From Cognatishimia activa (GTDB lineage Bacteria > Pseudomonadota > Alphaproteobacteria > Rhodobacterales > Rhodobacteraceae), in NCBI RefSeq assembly GCF_017798205.1, contig NZ_CP060010.1:2852001-2916000 (forward strand): a DNA stretch of 64,000 nucleotides, given 5' to 3'. Position numbers and translations under genes: made by a program. Shown in pieces: positions 8,658-18,949 of the stretch (the stretch's first letter is position 1; each line of letters starts with the position of its first letter). A model generated the notes under the pieces. That model saw nothing but the letters and a program-made list of their open reading frames with translations. It did no database searches and was not told the DNA's origin.

Positions 8658-10130
8658 ATGCCTGTACTTTGGCTCGTGCTGATCGTCTTTGCTCTTGCGA
8701 CGGTCGGCTTTTTTGTTGGACGAATGCGTGCGTTGCAGTCAGCGGGTGGCGATAGCCGCAACCTACATTCTCTTCCTTATTTTTACGGCACCAATGTCGC
8801 TTTGAAAGTTCTGGTCCCTGCGCTTTTGGTGCTTGGCATTTGGACTTTGTTGCAGGGTGTGATCATCAACAATGTTGTCTCATCTGGCTTGCCAGAAAGC
8901 GCAATTCCCGAGGGCTCGACGATTGGTCTGGTGATGTCCGAAGTGCGCCGGGTCGCCGAGGGGCTTAATCTCTTGGTTGCTGAAGGGCTGATGAGCCAAT
9001 CGCAGTCCGAGAACCTACGCGCCGAGTTTACCGACGTGCGGGCCCGCCTTGCCGAAGTCGGCATCGCGCTTGGGGCAAATGTGGAAAACAGCGTTCTGAA
9101 GGCCGCGCAATCCTATCGCTCGATGACGGCAACTGGATCTGTCATCATGACGCTTTTGGTACTGTGCCTCGCCATCGCAGGGGCTGGGTTTTCGATTGCT
9201 CAGACCCACAAGAATTTCCGCGCCCGCAATACGGTGGAACGCGGTGTCTTGGTTCTGTTGATCGCGGCCGCCTCTCTGGCGATTTTGACAACCGTCGGCA
9301 TCGTTTTGTCGATGGTATTTGAAACCCGCAACTTCTTTGGCCTGCACAGCTGGACCGACTTTTTCTTCGGCTCCACCTGGGCGCCAAACTTCCGCGGAGA
9401 CTCCGAACTTTCGATCCTGCCGCTTTTGTGGGGTACGCTCTACATTTCCTTTGTCGCACTCTTGGTGGCTGTGCCGGTTGGCCTTTTTGCTGCGATCTAC
9501 CTGTCTGAATATGCGTCCCGCCCCGTGCGCAGCTTCGCCAAGCCTCTGCTTGAGATTCTTGCCGGCATCCCGACCATCGTTTACGGCCTGTTCGCGCTGG
9601 TGACCTTTGGCCCATTCCTTCTTCGTATCTTCGGAGACGGTGGTTACTTAGGCATCGACTGGATGACTGATGCGCGCTCAGTTGCAACTGCGGGCATCGT
9701 GATGGGCATTATGCTTATCCCATTCGTGAGCTCACTTTCTGACGACATTATCAACGCAGTGCCGCAGTCGATGCGCGATGGATCCTATGGTTTGGGTGCC
9801 ACCAAGTCTGAGACCATCAAACAGGTGGTCCTGCCTGCCGCATTGCCCGGTATCGTCGGCGCGATTCTTTTGGCCACCTCGCGCGCCATCGGTGAGACCA
9901 TGATCGTGGTGATGGGGGCAGGGGCCATCGCGCGCTTTGCCGGTAACCCTCTGGAAGCGCTCACAACAATCACCACACGGATCGTCAGCCAGCTGACTGG
10001 CGATGGCGACTTCGCAAGCCCAGAAACGCTGGTCGCGTTCGCCCTTGGCTTGACCCTCTTTGTCCTAACGCTGGGGCTTAACGTTCTGGCCCTCTACATC
10101 GTCCGCAAATATCGGGAACAATACGAATGA
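8658..10130 (+). CDS. pstC: phosphate ABC transporter permease PstC
   Basis: Inner-membrane permease of the high-affinity phosphate importer. At 490 residues it is much longer than the roughly 320-residue enteric PstC: an N-terminal part with extra membrane segments and a soluble stretch (about 1-230) precedes the standard six-helix permease domain (about 250-490). The ABC-coupling loop is seen in LGATKSETIKQVVLPAALPG. Long PstC forms are usual in alphaproteobacteria. It overlaps pstA by four bases. Confidence 0.95.
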   Translation: MPVLWLVLIVFALATVGFFVGRMRALQSAGGDSRNLHSLPYFYGTNVALKVLVPALLVLGIWTLLQGVIINNVVSSGLPESAIPEGSTIGLVMSEVRRVAEGLNLLVAEGLMSQSQSENLRAEFTDVRARLAEVGIALGANVENSVLKAAQSYRSMTATGSVIMTLLVLCLAIAGAGFSIAQTHKNFRARNTVERGVLVLLIAAASLAILTTVGIVLSMVFETRNFFGLHSWTDFFFGSTWAPNFRGDSELSILPLLWGTLYISFVALLVAVPVGLFAAIYLSEYASRPVRSFAKPLLEILAGIPTIVYGLFALVTFGPFLLRIFGDGGYLGIDWMTDARSVATAGIVMGIMLIPFVSSLSDDIINAVPQSMRDGSYGLGATKSETIKQVVLPAALPGIVGAILLATSRAIGETMIVVMGAGAIARFAGNPLEALTTITTRIVSQLTGDGDFASPETLVAFALGLTLFVLTLGLNVLALYIVRKYREQYE

Positions 10131-11470
10131 CCGACGCAAGCATGCCCGAAAACGCGGTGAAAACCTCGATCCACACGCTGGATGCGCGCACCAAAAAGCG
10201 CAATGCCGCGGAAGCCCGCTTCAAAGCTTATGGGATCGCAGCTATTGCGGCTGGCCTGATGATGCTAGTGGTCCTTGTGACCACAATCGTTGGCAATGGC
10301 TTTGGTGCGTTTCAACAGACCTTCATTACCCTCGATGTCGAGCTTGTCGAAAAGAAACTCGACAAAAAGGGCAACCGAGACATTGCCGACATCAAGAAAG
10401 TTTCGACTTTCGGCTATGCCCCGCTTTTGAAAACGGCCTTTGAGACCAAAGTCGAAGAGCTGGGCATTGAGACCGATCTCAAGTCCAAATCTATGAGTGC
10501 GCTTTTGTCCAAATCAGCGCCAGCGCAGATGCGCGACTTTGTGCTGGAAGACGTGTCACGCATTGGTCAGACCGTTGAATTCACCTTCCTCGCGAACTCT
10601 CGGATCGACGGCTATCAAAAGGGGCGCGTGACGCGTGAGAGTATTGCGAATGACAAAAACGTGTCGGTCGAACAGCTTGATTTCGTAGATCAAATGGTCG
10701 AGGCAGGCGTGATTGAGAAGCGCTTCAACATTGATTTCATCATCGGCGCAGATGCATCTGACCAACGACCAGAGGCCGCCGGGATCGGTGTCGCCATGGC
10801 GGGATCCTTCTTTATGATGCTGGTGGTTCTTTGTCTGGCTCTGCCAATCGGCGTCGCAGCTTCGATCTATCTGGAAGAATTCGCACCTAAGAACTGGCTG
10901 ACCGACGTTATCGAGGTGAACATCTCAAACCTCGCAGCAGTTCCGTCGATTGTCTTCGGTATCCTCGGCCTTGCGGTCTTCATCAACTATATGCACCTGC
11001 CACAGTCGGCCCCATTGGTCGGTGGCCTCGTGCTGACCCTGATGACCCTGCCAACCATCATCATCTCGACCCGCGCGTCGCTCAAAGCCGTGCCTCCGTC
11101 GATCCGCGATGCGGCGCTCGGCCTCGGCGCCTCCAAGATGCAATCGGTCTTTCACCATGTTTTGCCATTGGCAGCACCCGGCATCCTGACCGGTACAATC
11201 ATTGGCCTCGCGCAGGCCTTGGGTGAAACCGCACCGCTCTTGTTGATCGGCATGATCGGCTTTATCGCGTCCAACCCACCGGACAGCCTGGCCTCGGGCC
11301 TTCTGGACCCGAACTCGGCTATGCCAGCCCAGATCTATGAGTGGGCGAAACGCGCAGACCCCGCGTTCTACGAACGCGCGTGGGGAGGCATCATTATCCT
11401 CCTCGTCTTTCTTGTGACAATGAATACCGTAGCGGTCATCCTGCGCCGTCGGTTCGAGCGCCGTTGGTAA
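10127..11470 (+). CDS. pstA: phosphate ABC transporter permease PstA
   Basis: Second permease subunit of the phosphate importer, 447 residues. After a cytoplasmic N-terminus and one membrane helix (about 35-60) there is a long extracytoplasmic insert, then the permease domain from about residue 225 with the coupling loop [22 protein letters not shown]. The ATG overlaps the pstC stop codon (ATGA). The extended N-terminal half matches that of the neighbouring PstC. Confidence 0.95.
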   Translation: MTDASMPENAVKTSIHTLDARTKKRNAAEARFKAYGIAAIAAGLMMLVVLVTTIVGNGFGAFQQTFITLDVELVEKKLDKKGNRDIADIKKVSTFGYAPLLKTAFETKVEELGIETDLKSKSMSALLSKSAPAQMRDFVLEDVSRIGQTVEFTFLANSRIDGYQKGRVTRESIANDKNVSVEQLDFVDQMVEAGVIEKRFNIDFIIGADASDQRPEAAGIGVAMAGSFFMMLVVLCLALPIGVAASIYLEEFAPKNWLTDVIEVNISNLAAVPSIVFGILGLAVFINYMHLPQSAPLVGGLVLTLMTLPTIIISTRASLKAVPPSIRDAALGLGASKMQSVFHHVLPLAAPGILTGTIIGLAQALGETAPLLLIGMIGFIASNPPDSLASGLLDPNSAMPAQIYEWAKRADPAFYERAWGGIIILLVFLVTMNTVAVILRRRFERRW

Positions 11471-11493
11471 TACGGCAGAAGGACGATAAACTC

Positions 11494-12291
11494 ATGTATG
11501 ACGCACCAAATCTGGAGACCGCTGTGGAGCAGAAAAACATCAAATTCTCAGCCTCTGGGGTTCAGGTCTATTACGGCGACACCCATGCGATCAAAGACGT
11601 TTCCGTCGAGATCGAAGACAAGAAGGTCACGGCCTTTATTGGCCCGTCAGGCTGTGGCAAGTCGACCTTCCTGCGCACGCTGAACCGTATGAACGACACG
11701 ATCGACATCTGTCGCGTGACCGGTGACATCCGTCTGGATGGCGAAGACATCTACGACCCAAAGGTCGATCCCGTGCAGTTGCGCGCCAAGGTCGGCATGG
11801 TGTTTCAGAAGCCAAACCCGTTCCCGAAGTCGATCTACGACAATATCGCATATGGTCCACGTATCCACGGCCTCGCGAATTCCAAAGCAGAGCTCGATGA
11901 AATCGTCGAGAAATCCCTTCGTCGTGGCGCGATCTGGGATGAGGTCAAAGACCGCCTCGATGCGCCGGGCACTGGCCTGTCTGGCGGTCAGCAGCAACGC
12001 CTGTGTATCGCGCGTGCCGTTGCGACTGAACCTGAAGTGCTGTTGATGGATGAGCCATGCTCGGCGCTGGACCCAATCGCAACCGCGCAAGTCGAAGAAC
12101 TGATCGACGAGCTGCGCACCAGCTATTCCGTCGTGATCGTCACCCACTCAATGCAGCAGGCTGCGCGCGTGTCGCAAAAGACCGCCTTCTTCCACCTCGG
12201 CAATCTGGTCGAGTTCGACGACACCTCCAAAATCTTCACCAACCCCACTGATGAGCGCACAGAAAGCTACATCACAGGCCGGATCGGGTAA
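11494..12291 (+). CDS. pstB: phosphate ABC transporter ATP-binding protein
   Basis: ATPase that powers the Pst importer. From the ATG at 11494, which follows AGAAGGA, it has 265 residues with Walker [10 protein letters not shown] (about 50-58), the signature LSGGQQQRL, Walker B VLLMDEP and the H-loop histidine in VIVTHS. The reading frame is open further upstream into pstA, but that extension is not PstB-like. It lies 23 bp after pstA and 5 bp before phoU. Confidence 0.96.
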   Translation: MYDAPNLETAVEQKNIKFSASGVQVYYGDTHAIKDVSVEIEDKKVTAFIGPSGCGKSTFLRTLNRMNDTIDICRVTGDIRLDGEDIYDPKVDPVQLRAKVGMVFQKPNPFPKSIYDNIAYGPRIHGLANSKAELDEIVEKSLRRGAIWDEVKDRLDAPGTGLSGGQQQRLCIARAVATEPEVLLMDEPCSALDPIATAQVEELIDELRTSYSVVIVTHSMQQAARVSQKTAFFHLGNLVEFDDTSKIFTNPTDERTESYITGRIG

Positions 12292-12296
12292 GAGCT

Positions 12297-13016
12297 ATGA
12301 CCGAAGATCTCCATATCGTATCCTCTTTTGACCGCGACCTCGAAGGCATTCAGGCGCACATCATGAAAATGGGCGGGCTGGTCGAAGAGGCGATCCTTGA
12401 TGCCAGCCAAGCTTTGATCAAACGCGACGAAGAGCTGTCTGAGAAGGTGCGCGAACGCGATGCCGCGATTGATGCGCTCGAAGAGCTGATCAATGACGAA
12501 GCCGCCCGTGTGATTGCTCTGCGCTCACCAACTGCGATCGACCTGCGTCTGATCCTGTCGGTCATCAAAATTTCCGGCAACCTTGAACGTATCGGCGACT
12601 ATGCCAAGAACCTCGCAAAACGGAATGCAGTGCTCGTGCATATGTCACCGGTCGAGGGCTCTCGTCGTGCGCTTGGTCGCATGGCCAAAGAAGTGCAGCT
12701 GATGCTGAAAGACGCGCTGGATGCCTATATCCAACGCGACGTCGAGCTGGCCCAAGAGATCCTTGAGCGCGACAATGACATCGACCAGATGTACAACGCG
12801 CTGTTCCGTGAATTCCTGACCTTCATGATGGAAGATCCACGCCATATCACGCCCTGTATGCACTTGCATTTTATCGCGAAAAACACCGAGCGCATGGGAG
12901 ACCATGTAACAGCCATTGCCGAGCAAGTGATCTATCTGGTCACCGGCAAAATGCCAGAAGACAACCGTCCTAAGACTGGCTTCCTAGAGGCCGATGACGA
13001 GTCCGCAGACGCCTAA
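12297..13016 (+). CDS. phoU: phosphate signalling protein PhoU
   Basis: A 239-residue two-repeat helical-bundle protein that links the Pst transporter to the PhoR kinase and dampens phosphate uptake and signalling when phosphate is ample. The two PhoU metal-binding repeats can be seen around RIGDYAKNLA (first half) and RMGDHVTAIAE (second half). It sits between pstB and phoB, 5 and 15 bp away, as part of the phosphate operon. Confidence 0.95.
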   Translation: MTEDLHIVSSFDRDLEGIQAHIMKMGGLVEEAILDASQALIKRDEELSEKVRERDAAIDALEELINDEAARVIALRSPTAIDLRLILSVIKISGNLERIGDYAKNLAKRNAVLVHMSPVEGSRRALGRMAKEVQLMLKDALDAYIQRDVELAQEILERDNDIDQMYNALFREFLTFMMEDPRHITPCMHLHFIAKNTERMGDHVTAIAEQVIYLVTGKMPEDNRPKTGFLEADDESADA

Positions 13017-13031
13017 GGAAAGGACTCACTT

Positions 13032-13721
13032 ATGTCCAACGATCACCCAAAGGTTCTTCTGGTCGAAGACGAGCCGGCACAACGCGAAGTTCTAAAATAT
13101 AACCTGCAATCTGAAGGGTTTGACGTGGTTGCCGCTGCGGATGGCGACGAAGCGATCCTGCTGGTCGAAGAAGAAACGCCAGATATCATCGTTCTGGATT
13201 GGATGTTGCCAGGCATCTCCGGTATCGAGATTTGCCGTCGCATCAAAAGCAAGTCGCATACACGCTTGATCCCGGTCATCATGCTGTCGGCCCGCGCCGA
13301 AGAGGTTGACCGCGTGCGTGGTCTGGAAACCGGCGCGGATGATTACGTGGTAAAACCTTATTCCGTGCTGGAACTGATGGCGCGGGTGCGCAGCCAATTG
13401 CGGCGCGTGCGTCCGGCGTCTGTCGGCCAGCGTCTGGAATATGAAGACATCATTCTGGACAGCGAAACCCATCGCGTCACACGCAGCGACAATCCCCTGA
13501 AGCTTGGCCCAACAGAGTTCCGCCTGTTGTCGACCTTCATGGAAAAGCCCGGTCGAGTTTGGAGCCGCGAACAGCTTTTGGATCGAGTCTGGGGCAGGGA
13601 CATCTATGTCGATAGCCGAACTGTTGACGTGCACGTCGGCCGTCTGCGCAAGGCTTTGTGTCTGCATGGCGGAGAAGATCCTGTACGCACGGTGCGGGGC
13701 GCAGGCTACGCGCTGGGATAA
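13032..13721 (+). CDS. phoB: phosphate regulon response regulator PhoB
   Basis: OmpR-type response regulator, 229 residues. The receiver domain (about 5-120) has the acidic pair EDE near residue 12, the phospho-acceptor Asp56 in VLDWMLPG and the conserved lysine in DDYVVKPYS. The C-terminal winged helix binds Pho boxes (KLGPTEFRLL, RTVDVHVGRLRKAL). It ends the phoR-pst-phoU-phoB cluster and should bind the repeats at 7421-7449. Confidence 0.95.
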   Translation: MSNDHPKVLLVEDEPAQREVLKYNLQSEGFDVVAAADGDEAILLVEEETPDIIVLDWMLPGISGIEICRRIKSKSHTRLIPVIMLSARAEEVDRVRGLETGADDYVVKPYSVLELMARVRSQLRRVRPASVGQRLEYEDIILDSETHRVTRSDNPLKLGPTEFRLLSTFMEKPGRVWSREQLLDRVWGRDIYVDSRTVDVHVGRLRKALCLHGGEDPVRTVRGAGYALG

Positions 13722-13774
13722 AGTTTGCGCATCACATTTAAAGTGGTGCGTAATCATTTGATTTAAAAAGATAT

Positions 13775-13851
13775 TGGTAGGCCCGGCAGGACTTGAACCC
13801 GCAACCAAAGCGTTATGAGCGCTCTGCTCTAACCAATTGAGCTACAGGCCC
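13775..13851 (-). tRNA. tRNA with CAU anticodon (probably tRNA-Ile2, possibly elongator Met)
   Basis: A 77-nt cloverleaf read on the minus strand with an encoded CCA (13775-13777). The acceptor stem pairs GGGCCTG with CGGGCCT, the T stem is GCGGG/CCTGC, and the anticodon loop CTCATAA between GAGCG and CGCTT gives CAU. The overall body resembles lysidine-modified isoleucine tRNAs more than elongator methionine tRNAs, but CAU alone does not decide. It lies between phoB and a convergent phosphatase gene. Confidence 0.92.
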
Positions 13852-13915
13852 TACCTTGTGCTTCAGTGGCTATCATATTGGCTTTTCGCGTCAAGAGAGC
13901 AGATGCCGCTTTGTG

Positions 13916-14593
13916 CTAGTTTCTGCGCTCGGCATCAAAGGACGCTTGCTCGGCCTCTTGGTCATACGCGTGCAGAAGCCAGTCTCGCAAAGAAACACCC
14001 GTTTGCGCCTGCGCCCTCCCATAGGCGCGCAGGGTATGGCCCATGATGCCCGTCTTGCGATCATTCACATGCAGATACTTAAACGAAAGCATCGCTTGTG
14101 CCTCGGCAACGGACATTCCCTCGCTGTGAATCAGATACAGCGCACTAGCGAGCCCCGCGCGGTCTGCGCCGGATTTGCAATGCATCAGAAAGGGCTTTTC
14201 GACCGAGTCAAACAGGTCCAACAGCGCCAAAAGCTCTTTTGGATCAGGCGCGTAGCGGGCATTCAGATTGAGCGTATGCATCGTGATGCCGTAATCTCGG
14301 CAATAGTGTTCCTCAAGCAAATAGGGCACCGAACCAGCGCCACCACGCAGGTTGAGGATGGTTTTGATACCTAGCTCTGCCAAATTTGGAAAGCGTCGCC
14401 CGTTGGGATAGTTCGACCGATAAACCCCCGGCGCGATCTGGTGTAAATTTGACCAATAGCGCCGGAAAAACCCGTGATCATACCAGGTCACATAGCGCTC
14501 GGCGGCGTCGACCGAGAAATCCGCCACCAAAGCCCGATTGGCCTCGGTCCGTTTGCGGCTGTCCCAAGCCTGAATGCGTTTGATCAGTGACAC
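13916..14593 (-). CDS. dual-specificity-type protein phosphatase family protein
   Basis: A 225-residue cytoplasmic protein with the cysteine-phosphatase signature HCKSGADR (residues 138-145), where Cys139 would form the phospho-enzyme and Arg145 bind phosphate, as in tyrosine and dual-specificity phosphatases. An upstream NLRGG motif is typical of this bacterial family. The natural substrate is not evident. The gene diverges from purM with about 150 bp between them. Confidence 0.85.
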   Translation of the reverse strand: MSLIKRIQAWDSRKRTEANRALVADFSVDAAERYVTWYDHGFFRRYWSNLHQIAPGVYRSNYPNGRRFPNLAELGIKTILNLRGGAGSVPYLLEEHYCRDYGITMHTLNLNARYAPDPKELLALLDLFDSVEKPFLMHCKSGADRAGLASALYLIHSEGMSVAEAQAMLSFKYLHVNDRKTGIMGHTLRAYGRAQAQTGVSLRDWLLHAYDQEAEQASFDAERRN

Positions 14594-14746
14594 GCGCGCG
14601 CCTTTGCCTAACTTCTTGCGCCTATCGATACCTGATCCACCCTCTGAGGCAACCTCAATGTCGCAATTCGTCCCCTTTGCCTTGCGAGGCCGCGCGGTTT
14701 GATTTACTGGACCCCCAAAGCAGCTGATCCACCTGAGGGGCCTCTT

Positions 14747-15793
14747 ATGAGCACTGGCAAAAACGGCATCACCTATGCGGATGCGGGCGTTGATATTGAC
14801 GCGGGCAACGACCTTGTAGAACGCATCAAACCGGCTGCGAAACGCACCAAACGCTCGGGTGTGATGGCAGGTCTGGGTGGCTTTGGTGCGCTGTTTGACC
14901 TTAAGGACGCGGGCTACACCGATCCGATTCTAGTAGCGGCAACGGATGGCGTTGGTACCAAGCTGCGCATCGCCATCGACACAGGCTATATGGACACGGT
15001 CGGGATCGATCTGGTCGCCATGTGCGTGAACGATCTGGTGTGTCAGGGTGCTGAGCCTCTGTTTTTCCTAGATTATTTTGCGACCGGAAAATTGGACACC
15101 GACTCCGCGGCGCGCGTCATCGAAGGCATTGCACAGGGCTGCGTAGACAGCGGCTGCGCGCTGATCGGTGGTGAGACGGCTGAAATGCCGGGCATGTACG
15201 AGGACGGCGATTTCGACCTCGCAGGCTTCTCCGTCGGCGCGATGGAACGCGGTACAGACCTGCCAACAGACGTGGCCGAGGGCGACATCCTTCTGGGTCT
15301 GGCCTCAAACGGCGTGCATTCCAATGGCTACTCGCTGGTGCGCAAGCTTGTTGAAGTCTCGGGTCTCAGCTGGGACGCGGATTGTCCGTGGGAAGAGGGC
15401 ACATTGGGCGCGTCCCTGCTCAAGCCAACCAAACTCTACGTCAAACCCGCGCTTTCTGCGATCCGCAGCGGTGGCGTGCATGCACTGGCGCATATCACCG
15501 GCGGCGGCTTAACTGAAAACCTGCCACGCGTTCTGCCAGAAGGGCTGGGCGCAGAGATCGACCTGTCCACGTGGACTTTGCCCGGCGTCTTCCAATGGCT
15601 CGCGCAAACCGGTGGCATGTCTGAGGCCGAGATGCTCAAGACCTTCAACTGCGGCATCGGCATGATCCTTGCTGTAGCGCCAGACCAACTGACCTCTGTT
15701 CAAGAAGCGCTGGCGGAATGCGGCGAGATCCCTGTGACCATCGGCAAGGTCACGTCTGAGGGCGCAATGCGCTATCAAGGCAGCCTTCTTTGA
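14747..15793 (+). CDS. purM: phosphoribosylformylglycinamidine cyclo-ligase
   Basis: Forms 5-aminoimidazole ribonucleotide from FGAM with ATP in purine synthesis. Starting at the ATG at 14747, which follows GAGGGG, it has 348 residues with the typical [12 protein letters not shown]-terminus, ATDGVGTKL and [14 protein letters not shown]. The frame is open upstream to a TTG at 14699 but the extra residues do not fit the family. The stop overlaps the purN start. Confidence 0.95.
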   Translation: MSTGKNGITYADAGVDIDAGNDLVERIKPAAKRTKRSGVMAGLGGFGALFDLKDAGYTDPILVAATDGVGTKLRIAIDTGYMDTVGIDLVAMCVNDLVCQGAEPLFFLDYFATGKLDTDSAARVIEGIAQGCVDSGCALIGGETAEMPGMYEDGDFDLAGFSVGAMERGTDLPTDVAEGDILLGLASNGVHSNGYSLVRKLVEVSGLSWDADCPWEEGTLGASLLKPTKLYVKPALSAIRSGGVHALAHITGGGLTENLPRVLPEGLGAEIDLSTWTLPGVFQWLAQTGGMSEAEMLKTFNCGIGMILAVAPDQLTSVQEALAECGEIPVTIGKVTSEGAMRYQGSLL

Positions 15794-16374
15794 CGCTCCG
15801 CGTTGCTATTCTGATTACAGGCGGCGGCTCAAACATGGTCCGCCTGCTAGAAGACATGGCCGAGCCCGGTCATGCAGCCGAACCTGTTCTGGTTCTGGCC
15901 AATGATCCAACAGCCGGTGGCCTCGCGAAGGCTGCCGCACAGGGTGTCGCGACGTCAGTTGTGGATCATCGCGATTTCAAAGGCGACCGCGCTGGGTTTG
16001 AGGCGGCCATCGACAAAGTGCTGCGAGAGGCCGACGTTGATATCGTCTGTCTGGCCGGTTTCATGCGCATTCTGGGCGCAGATTTTGTCGGCGGTTGGGA
16101 AGGACGGATGCTGAACATTCATCCGTCTTTATTGCCGAAATACAAAGGTTTACACACGCATCAACGGGCGCTGGATGCAGGCGACACAGAGCATGGATGC
16201 TCGGTGCATCTTGTGACGCCCGCCTTGGATGACGGCCCGATCCTTGGGCAAGCCACTGTGCCTGTGCAAGAGGGCGACACAGCGGAAACGCTGGCCGCGC
16301 GGGTTCTATCAGAAGAGCATCAGCTCTACCCAAAAGTGCTACGTGAGTTCGCAGCTTCTCTCAAAGCTGAGTGA
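15790..16374 (+). CDS. purN: phosphoribosylglycinamide formyltransferase
   Basis: Transfers a formyl group from 10-formyl-tetrahydrofolate to GAR in purine synthesis. The 194-residue protein has the substrate loop ITGGGSNM near residues 8-15 and the catalytic [12 protein letters not shown] motif. It begins with TTG at 15790, overlapping the purM TGA; no later start would leave an intact first beta strand. The purMN pair is probably one operon. Confidence 0.94.
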   Translation: MTLRVAILITGGGSNMVRLLEDMAEPGHAAEPVLVLANDPTAGGLAKAAAQGVATSVVDHRDFKGDRAGFEAAIDKVLREADVDIVCLAGFMRILGADFVGGWEGRMLNIHPSLLPKYKGLHTHQRALDAGDTEHGCSVHLVTPALDDGPILGQATVPVQEGDTAETLAARVLSEEHQLYPKVLREFAASLKAE

Positions 16375-16472
16375 TATACGCATAAGCGAATAGGTTGTTT
16401 GCAATTTCGTCATAGACCACGTAGGTCTGTGGATAAGGCGACGAGCAAGACAATCAAGAAGATCACCTCTTT

Positions 16473-17630
16473 ATGAAAACACTCACCACGACCGAAGAGC
16501 TTGCGCAGTTCTGCGACATGGCGCGCAGCCAGCCCTATGTCACCATCGACACGGAATTTCTGCGCGAACGGACCTATTATTCCAAGTTGTGTCTCATTCA
16601 GATGGCAGTGCCGGATTTTGATGGGGACGACGCTGTTCTGGTTGATCCGCTGGTGGGAGATATGTCGCTTGAGCCGCTTTACGAGCTGTTTCGCGATACC
16701 TCAGTGGTCAAAGTCTTCCACGCCGCGCGTCAGGATCTCGAGATCTTTTTCGTTGAAGCGGGTGTTTTTCCTGAGCCGTTGTTTGACACGCAGGTCGCCG
16801 CGATGGTCTGTGGCTTTGGTGAACAGGTCGGCTATGAAACGCTGGTGCGCCGGATTGCAAAGCAGAGCCTGGATAAATCCAGCCGCTTCACCGATTGGTC
16901 TCGACGCCCGTTGACAGATGCGCAAAAGAAATATGCGCTGGCGGATGTTACGCATCTACGCAAAATCTATGAATTCCTCGCGGGCAAGCTTGAGGAAAAC
17001 AACCGCACACATTGGGTGACTGAAGAAATCACGACGCTGACCTCGGCGGACACCTACACGCTCTTGCCAGAAGATGCATGGCAGCGGGTCAAAACACGGA
17101 CGACCGCGCCGAAGTTCCTGGCAATTGTGCGTGAGTTGGCCAAGTTCCGGGAATCCTATGCGCAAGAGCGCAATGTGCCGCGCAATCGCGTGTTCAAGGA
17201 TGATGCGCTGATTGAGCTGGCTTCGACAAAGCCGGGATCTCTGGCGGACTTGGGCCGCTCGCGCCTTTTGTTGCGCGAGGCGCGCAAGGGCGAGATTGCA
17301 GATGGCATCCTTAAGGCCGTGAAAGCCGGGATCGAGTGCCCGCAATCAGACATGCCGAAGGTGGCGAACCCCAAGGACAAGGCGCAGGTGAACCCCGCCT
17401 TGGCGGATCTTTTGCGGGTTTTGCTGAAGGCCAAGACTGAAAAATCCGGCGTTGCGTCTAAACTAATCGCACCCACGTCAGATTTGGACCGCTTGGCGTC
17501 AGGTGAGCGGGATGTGCCTGCCTTGTCGGGCTGGCGGCGCGAAGTCTTTGGCGAGGATGCTCTGCGGCTTTGCGACGGTCAGATCGCTCTGACCGCCAAA
17601 GGTTCTAGCATCAAAATCATTAAACTTTAG
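16473..17630 (+). CDS. rnd: ribonuclease D
   Basis: 3'-to-5' exoribonuclease for tRNA maturation, 385 residues. The DEDD exonuclease domain shows the acidic residues in TIDTEFLRER (about 21-30), HAARQDLEIF and YALADVTHL; an HRDC domain follows at about residues 205-285 (LAIVRELAKFRESYAQERNVPR is the start, with NRVFKDDALIELA after it). It starts about 100 bp after purN and converges on a lipoprotein gene. Confidence 0.93.
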   Translation: MKTLTTTEELAQFCDMARSQPYVTIDTEFLRERTYYSKLCLIQMAVPDFDGDDAVLVDPLVGDMSLEPLYELFRDTSVVKVFHAARQDLEIFFVEAGVFPEPLFDTQVAAMVCGFGEQVGYETLVRRIAKQSLDKSSRFTDWSRRPLTDAQKKYALADVTHLRKIYEFLAGKLEENNRTHWVTEEITTLTSADTYTLLPEDAWQRVKTRTTAPKFLAIVRELAKFRESYAQERNVPRNRVFKDDALIELASTKPGSLADLGRSRLLLREARKGEIADGILKAVKAGIECPQSDMPKVANPKDKAQVNPALADLLRVLLKAKTEKSGVASKLIAPTSDLDRLASGERDVPALSGWRREVFGEDALRLCDGQIALTAKGSSIKIIKL

Positions 17631-17636
17631 AGCGAT

Positions 17637-18143
17637 TTAGCGCCGGGACTGAAGCGTCTTATTCGCGCCAACGACGCGGATTGTGCGCACGTTCGCCAGC
17701 TCTTGATCGGTGCGGAACACCGCTGCTGTGATCTCGCGGGATTGCGCCGGTCCTTGACGGAATCCCGGAGGCTGAACCGCAAGAAGCGTATAGGTCAGTA
17801 CGCCTTTCACGGGCTCTTGATCTTCGTTTTCAGGCTCCATGCGGACATCAAACGCGCCTTGCGTGGACGCGATGCCTTTGACACGGATGATCGCGCCACC
17901 TGCGACACGCTCGATCTTGAGCGTCGTGAGATCAGCCACCAAGGTGCCTGCATATTCGGCTTCTGGGCGACGAAGAAGAGATTCACGTTCCTGAGGGATC
18001 AGCGGGTTCACTTCTTCGGCGGTGGTTTCAACTGTTTCAGAGCCTCCGAACCAATTGAATGGATTGATCGCAGAGTCCCGCACACGCCCGCAGGCACTGA
18101 GTGTGAGCGTCGCTATAAGCAGAAGTCCGATTGTCTTTTTCAT
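17637..18143 (-). CDS. hypothetical lipoprotein
   Basis: A 168-residue protein with a lipoprotein signal peptide: MKKTIGLLLIATLTL followed by the lipobox LSAC, with Cys18 as the lipidation site. The rest is a short linker and a beta-rich segment with no domain I recognise. It is probably anchored in the periplasmic side of a membrane. It converges on rnd with a 6-bp gap and diverges from sufE. Confidence 0.75.
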   Translation of the reverse strand: MKKTIGLLLIATLTLSACGRVRDSAINPFNWFGGSETVETTAEEVNPLIPQERESLLRRPEAEYAGTLVADLTTLKIERVAGGAIIRVKGIASTQGAFDVRMEPENEDQEPVKGVLTYTLLAVQPPGFRQGPAQSREITAAVFRTDQELANVRTIRVVGANKTLQSRR

Positions 18144-18269
18144 TGGCCTGCCATCTCCCTTAGTCCTTTACCGAGTTAACGCATTGCCGCCGCGTTGAAA
18201 AGCCGCTTGCTGGGGGCTGGACGTTTTCCGTTCCGCGACATAGGTGAAGGGCAACAGAGGAATGTGACC

Positions 18270-18677
18270 ATGGCCGCAGAAGCATTTGAAGAGATTGTCG
18301 AGGATTTCGAGTTCATCGAGGACTGGGAAGAGCGCTATCGCTATGTGATCGAGCAGGGGAAAGCAATGGATCCTCTGGATGACGCGTTGAAAGTGCCGGC
18401 CACCAAGGTCGATGGCTGCGCAAGTCAGGTTTGGCTGCATCCCAAGATCGACGACAATGTCATGTATTTTGACGGTGACAGCGACGCGATGATTGTGCGC
18501 GGGCTGATTGCTGTGCTGCGCAAGCTCTATAATGGGCTCACTTTGGATGAGGTTTTGGCCGTCGATGCCAGAGCCGAATTTGCGCGTTTGGGTCTGAATG
18601 ACCATCTGTCCTCGCAACGCTCGAACGGACTGAAGGCGATGATCGAGCGGGTGCGTCTGGTGGCGTCTCAGGCGTGA
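18270..18677 (+). CDS. sufE: SufE family protein, cysteine desulfuration partner
   Basis: Accepts persulfide sulfur from a SufS-type cysteine desulfurase for Fe-S cluster assembly. The start is taken at the ATG at 18270, which follows AGAGGA, giving 135 residues with the acceptor Cys50 in VDGCASQVWL. The frame is open 25 codons further upstream, but those residues lie outside the family. No suf operon genes are adjacent, so it may serve a more general role. Confidence 0.9.
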   Translation: MAAEAFEEIVEDFEFIEDWEERYRYVIEQGKAMDPLDDALKVPATKVDGCASQVWLHPKIDDNVMYFDGDSDAMIVRGLIAVLRKLYNGLTLDEVLAVDARAEFARLGLNDHLSSQRSNGLKAMIERVRLVASQA

Positions 18678-18694
18678 TTTGCCCTGCGGGCAAT

Positions 18695-18726
18695 GCCTGC
18701 GGCGCGAGTATTTATTGCAAGATGAA
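18695..18726 (+). repeat. dispersed intergenic repeat, copy 1
   Basis: A 32-nt element whose reverse complement matches the segment at 40112-40143 at 27 of 32 positions; both contain CATCTTG, AATACTC and a G/C-rich inverted end. It lies between the convergent sufE and ribbon-helix-helix genes next to a small TTGCCC/GGGCAA hairpin (18679-18693). Confidence 0.6.
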
Positions 18727-18730
18727 CGAG

Positions 18731-18949
18731 TTACGTCGCGCTTTTATAGTGCTGCAAGACGTATAGGCGAATGGCGCTGGCGAGGCCTGCATCAAGGTCA
18801 CGCGATGCATCAATTTCAGCGGCCAACGCATTGATTGGCATGTCTTTTTTACCTGCAATTTCGCGGAATGCGGCCCAGAATTCATCTTCGAGGGAGACGC
18901 TGGTGCGATGGCCTTTAAGGGTAAGGGATCGTTTGACGGGACGGCTCAT
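18731..18949 (-). CDS. small ribbon-helix-helix domain protein
   Basis: A 72-residue protein with an N-terminal RTSVSLEDEFWAAFREIA segment that fits a ribbon-helix-helix fold: a short beta strand that would enter the DNA groove, followed by two helices. It may be a DNA-binding regulator, though proteins of this small family have no clear role. Its start overlaps the stop of the upstream DUF4169 gene (ATGA), placing it third in a fumC-led transcription unit. Confidence 0.8.
   Translation of the reverse strand: MSRPVKRSLTLKGHRTSVSLEDEFWAAFREIAGKKDMPINALAAEIDASRDLDAGLASAIRLYVLQHYKSAT

Noticed and set aside
11341-11493. N-terminal extension of PstB into pstA
   Set aside because: PstB family proteins begin near ATG 11494, which has a good ribosome binding site.
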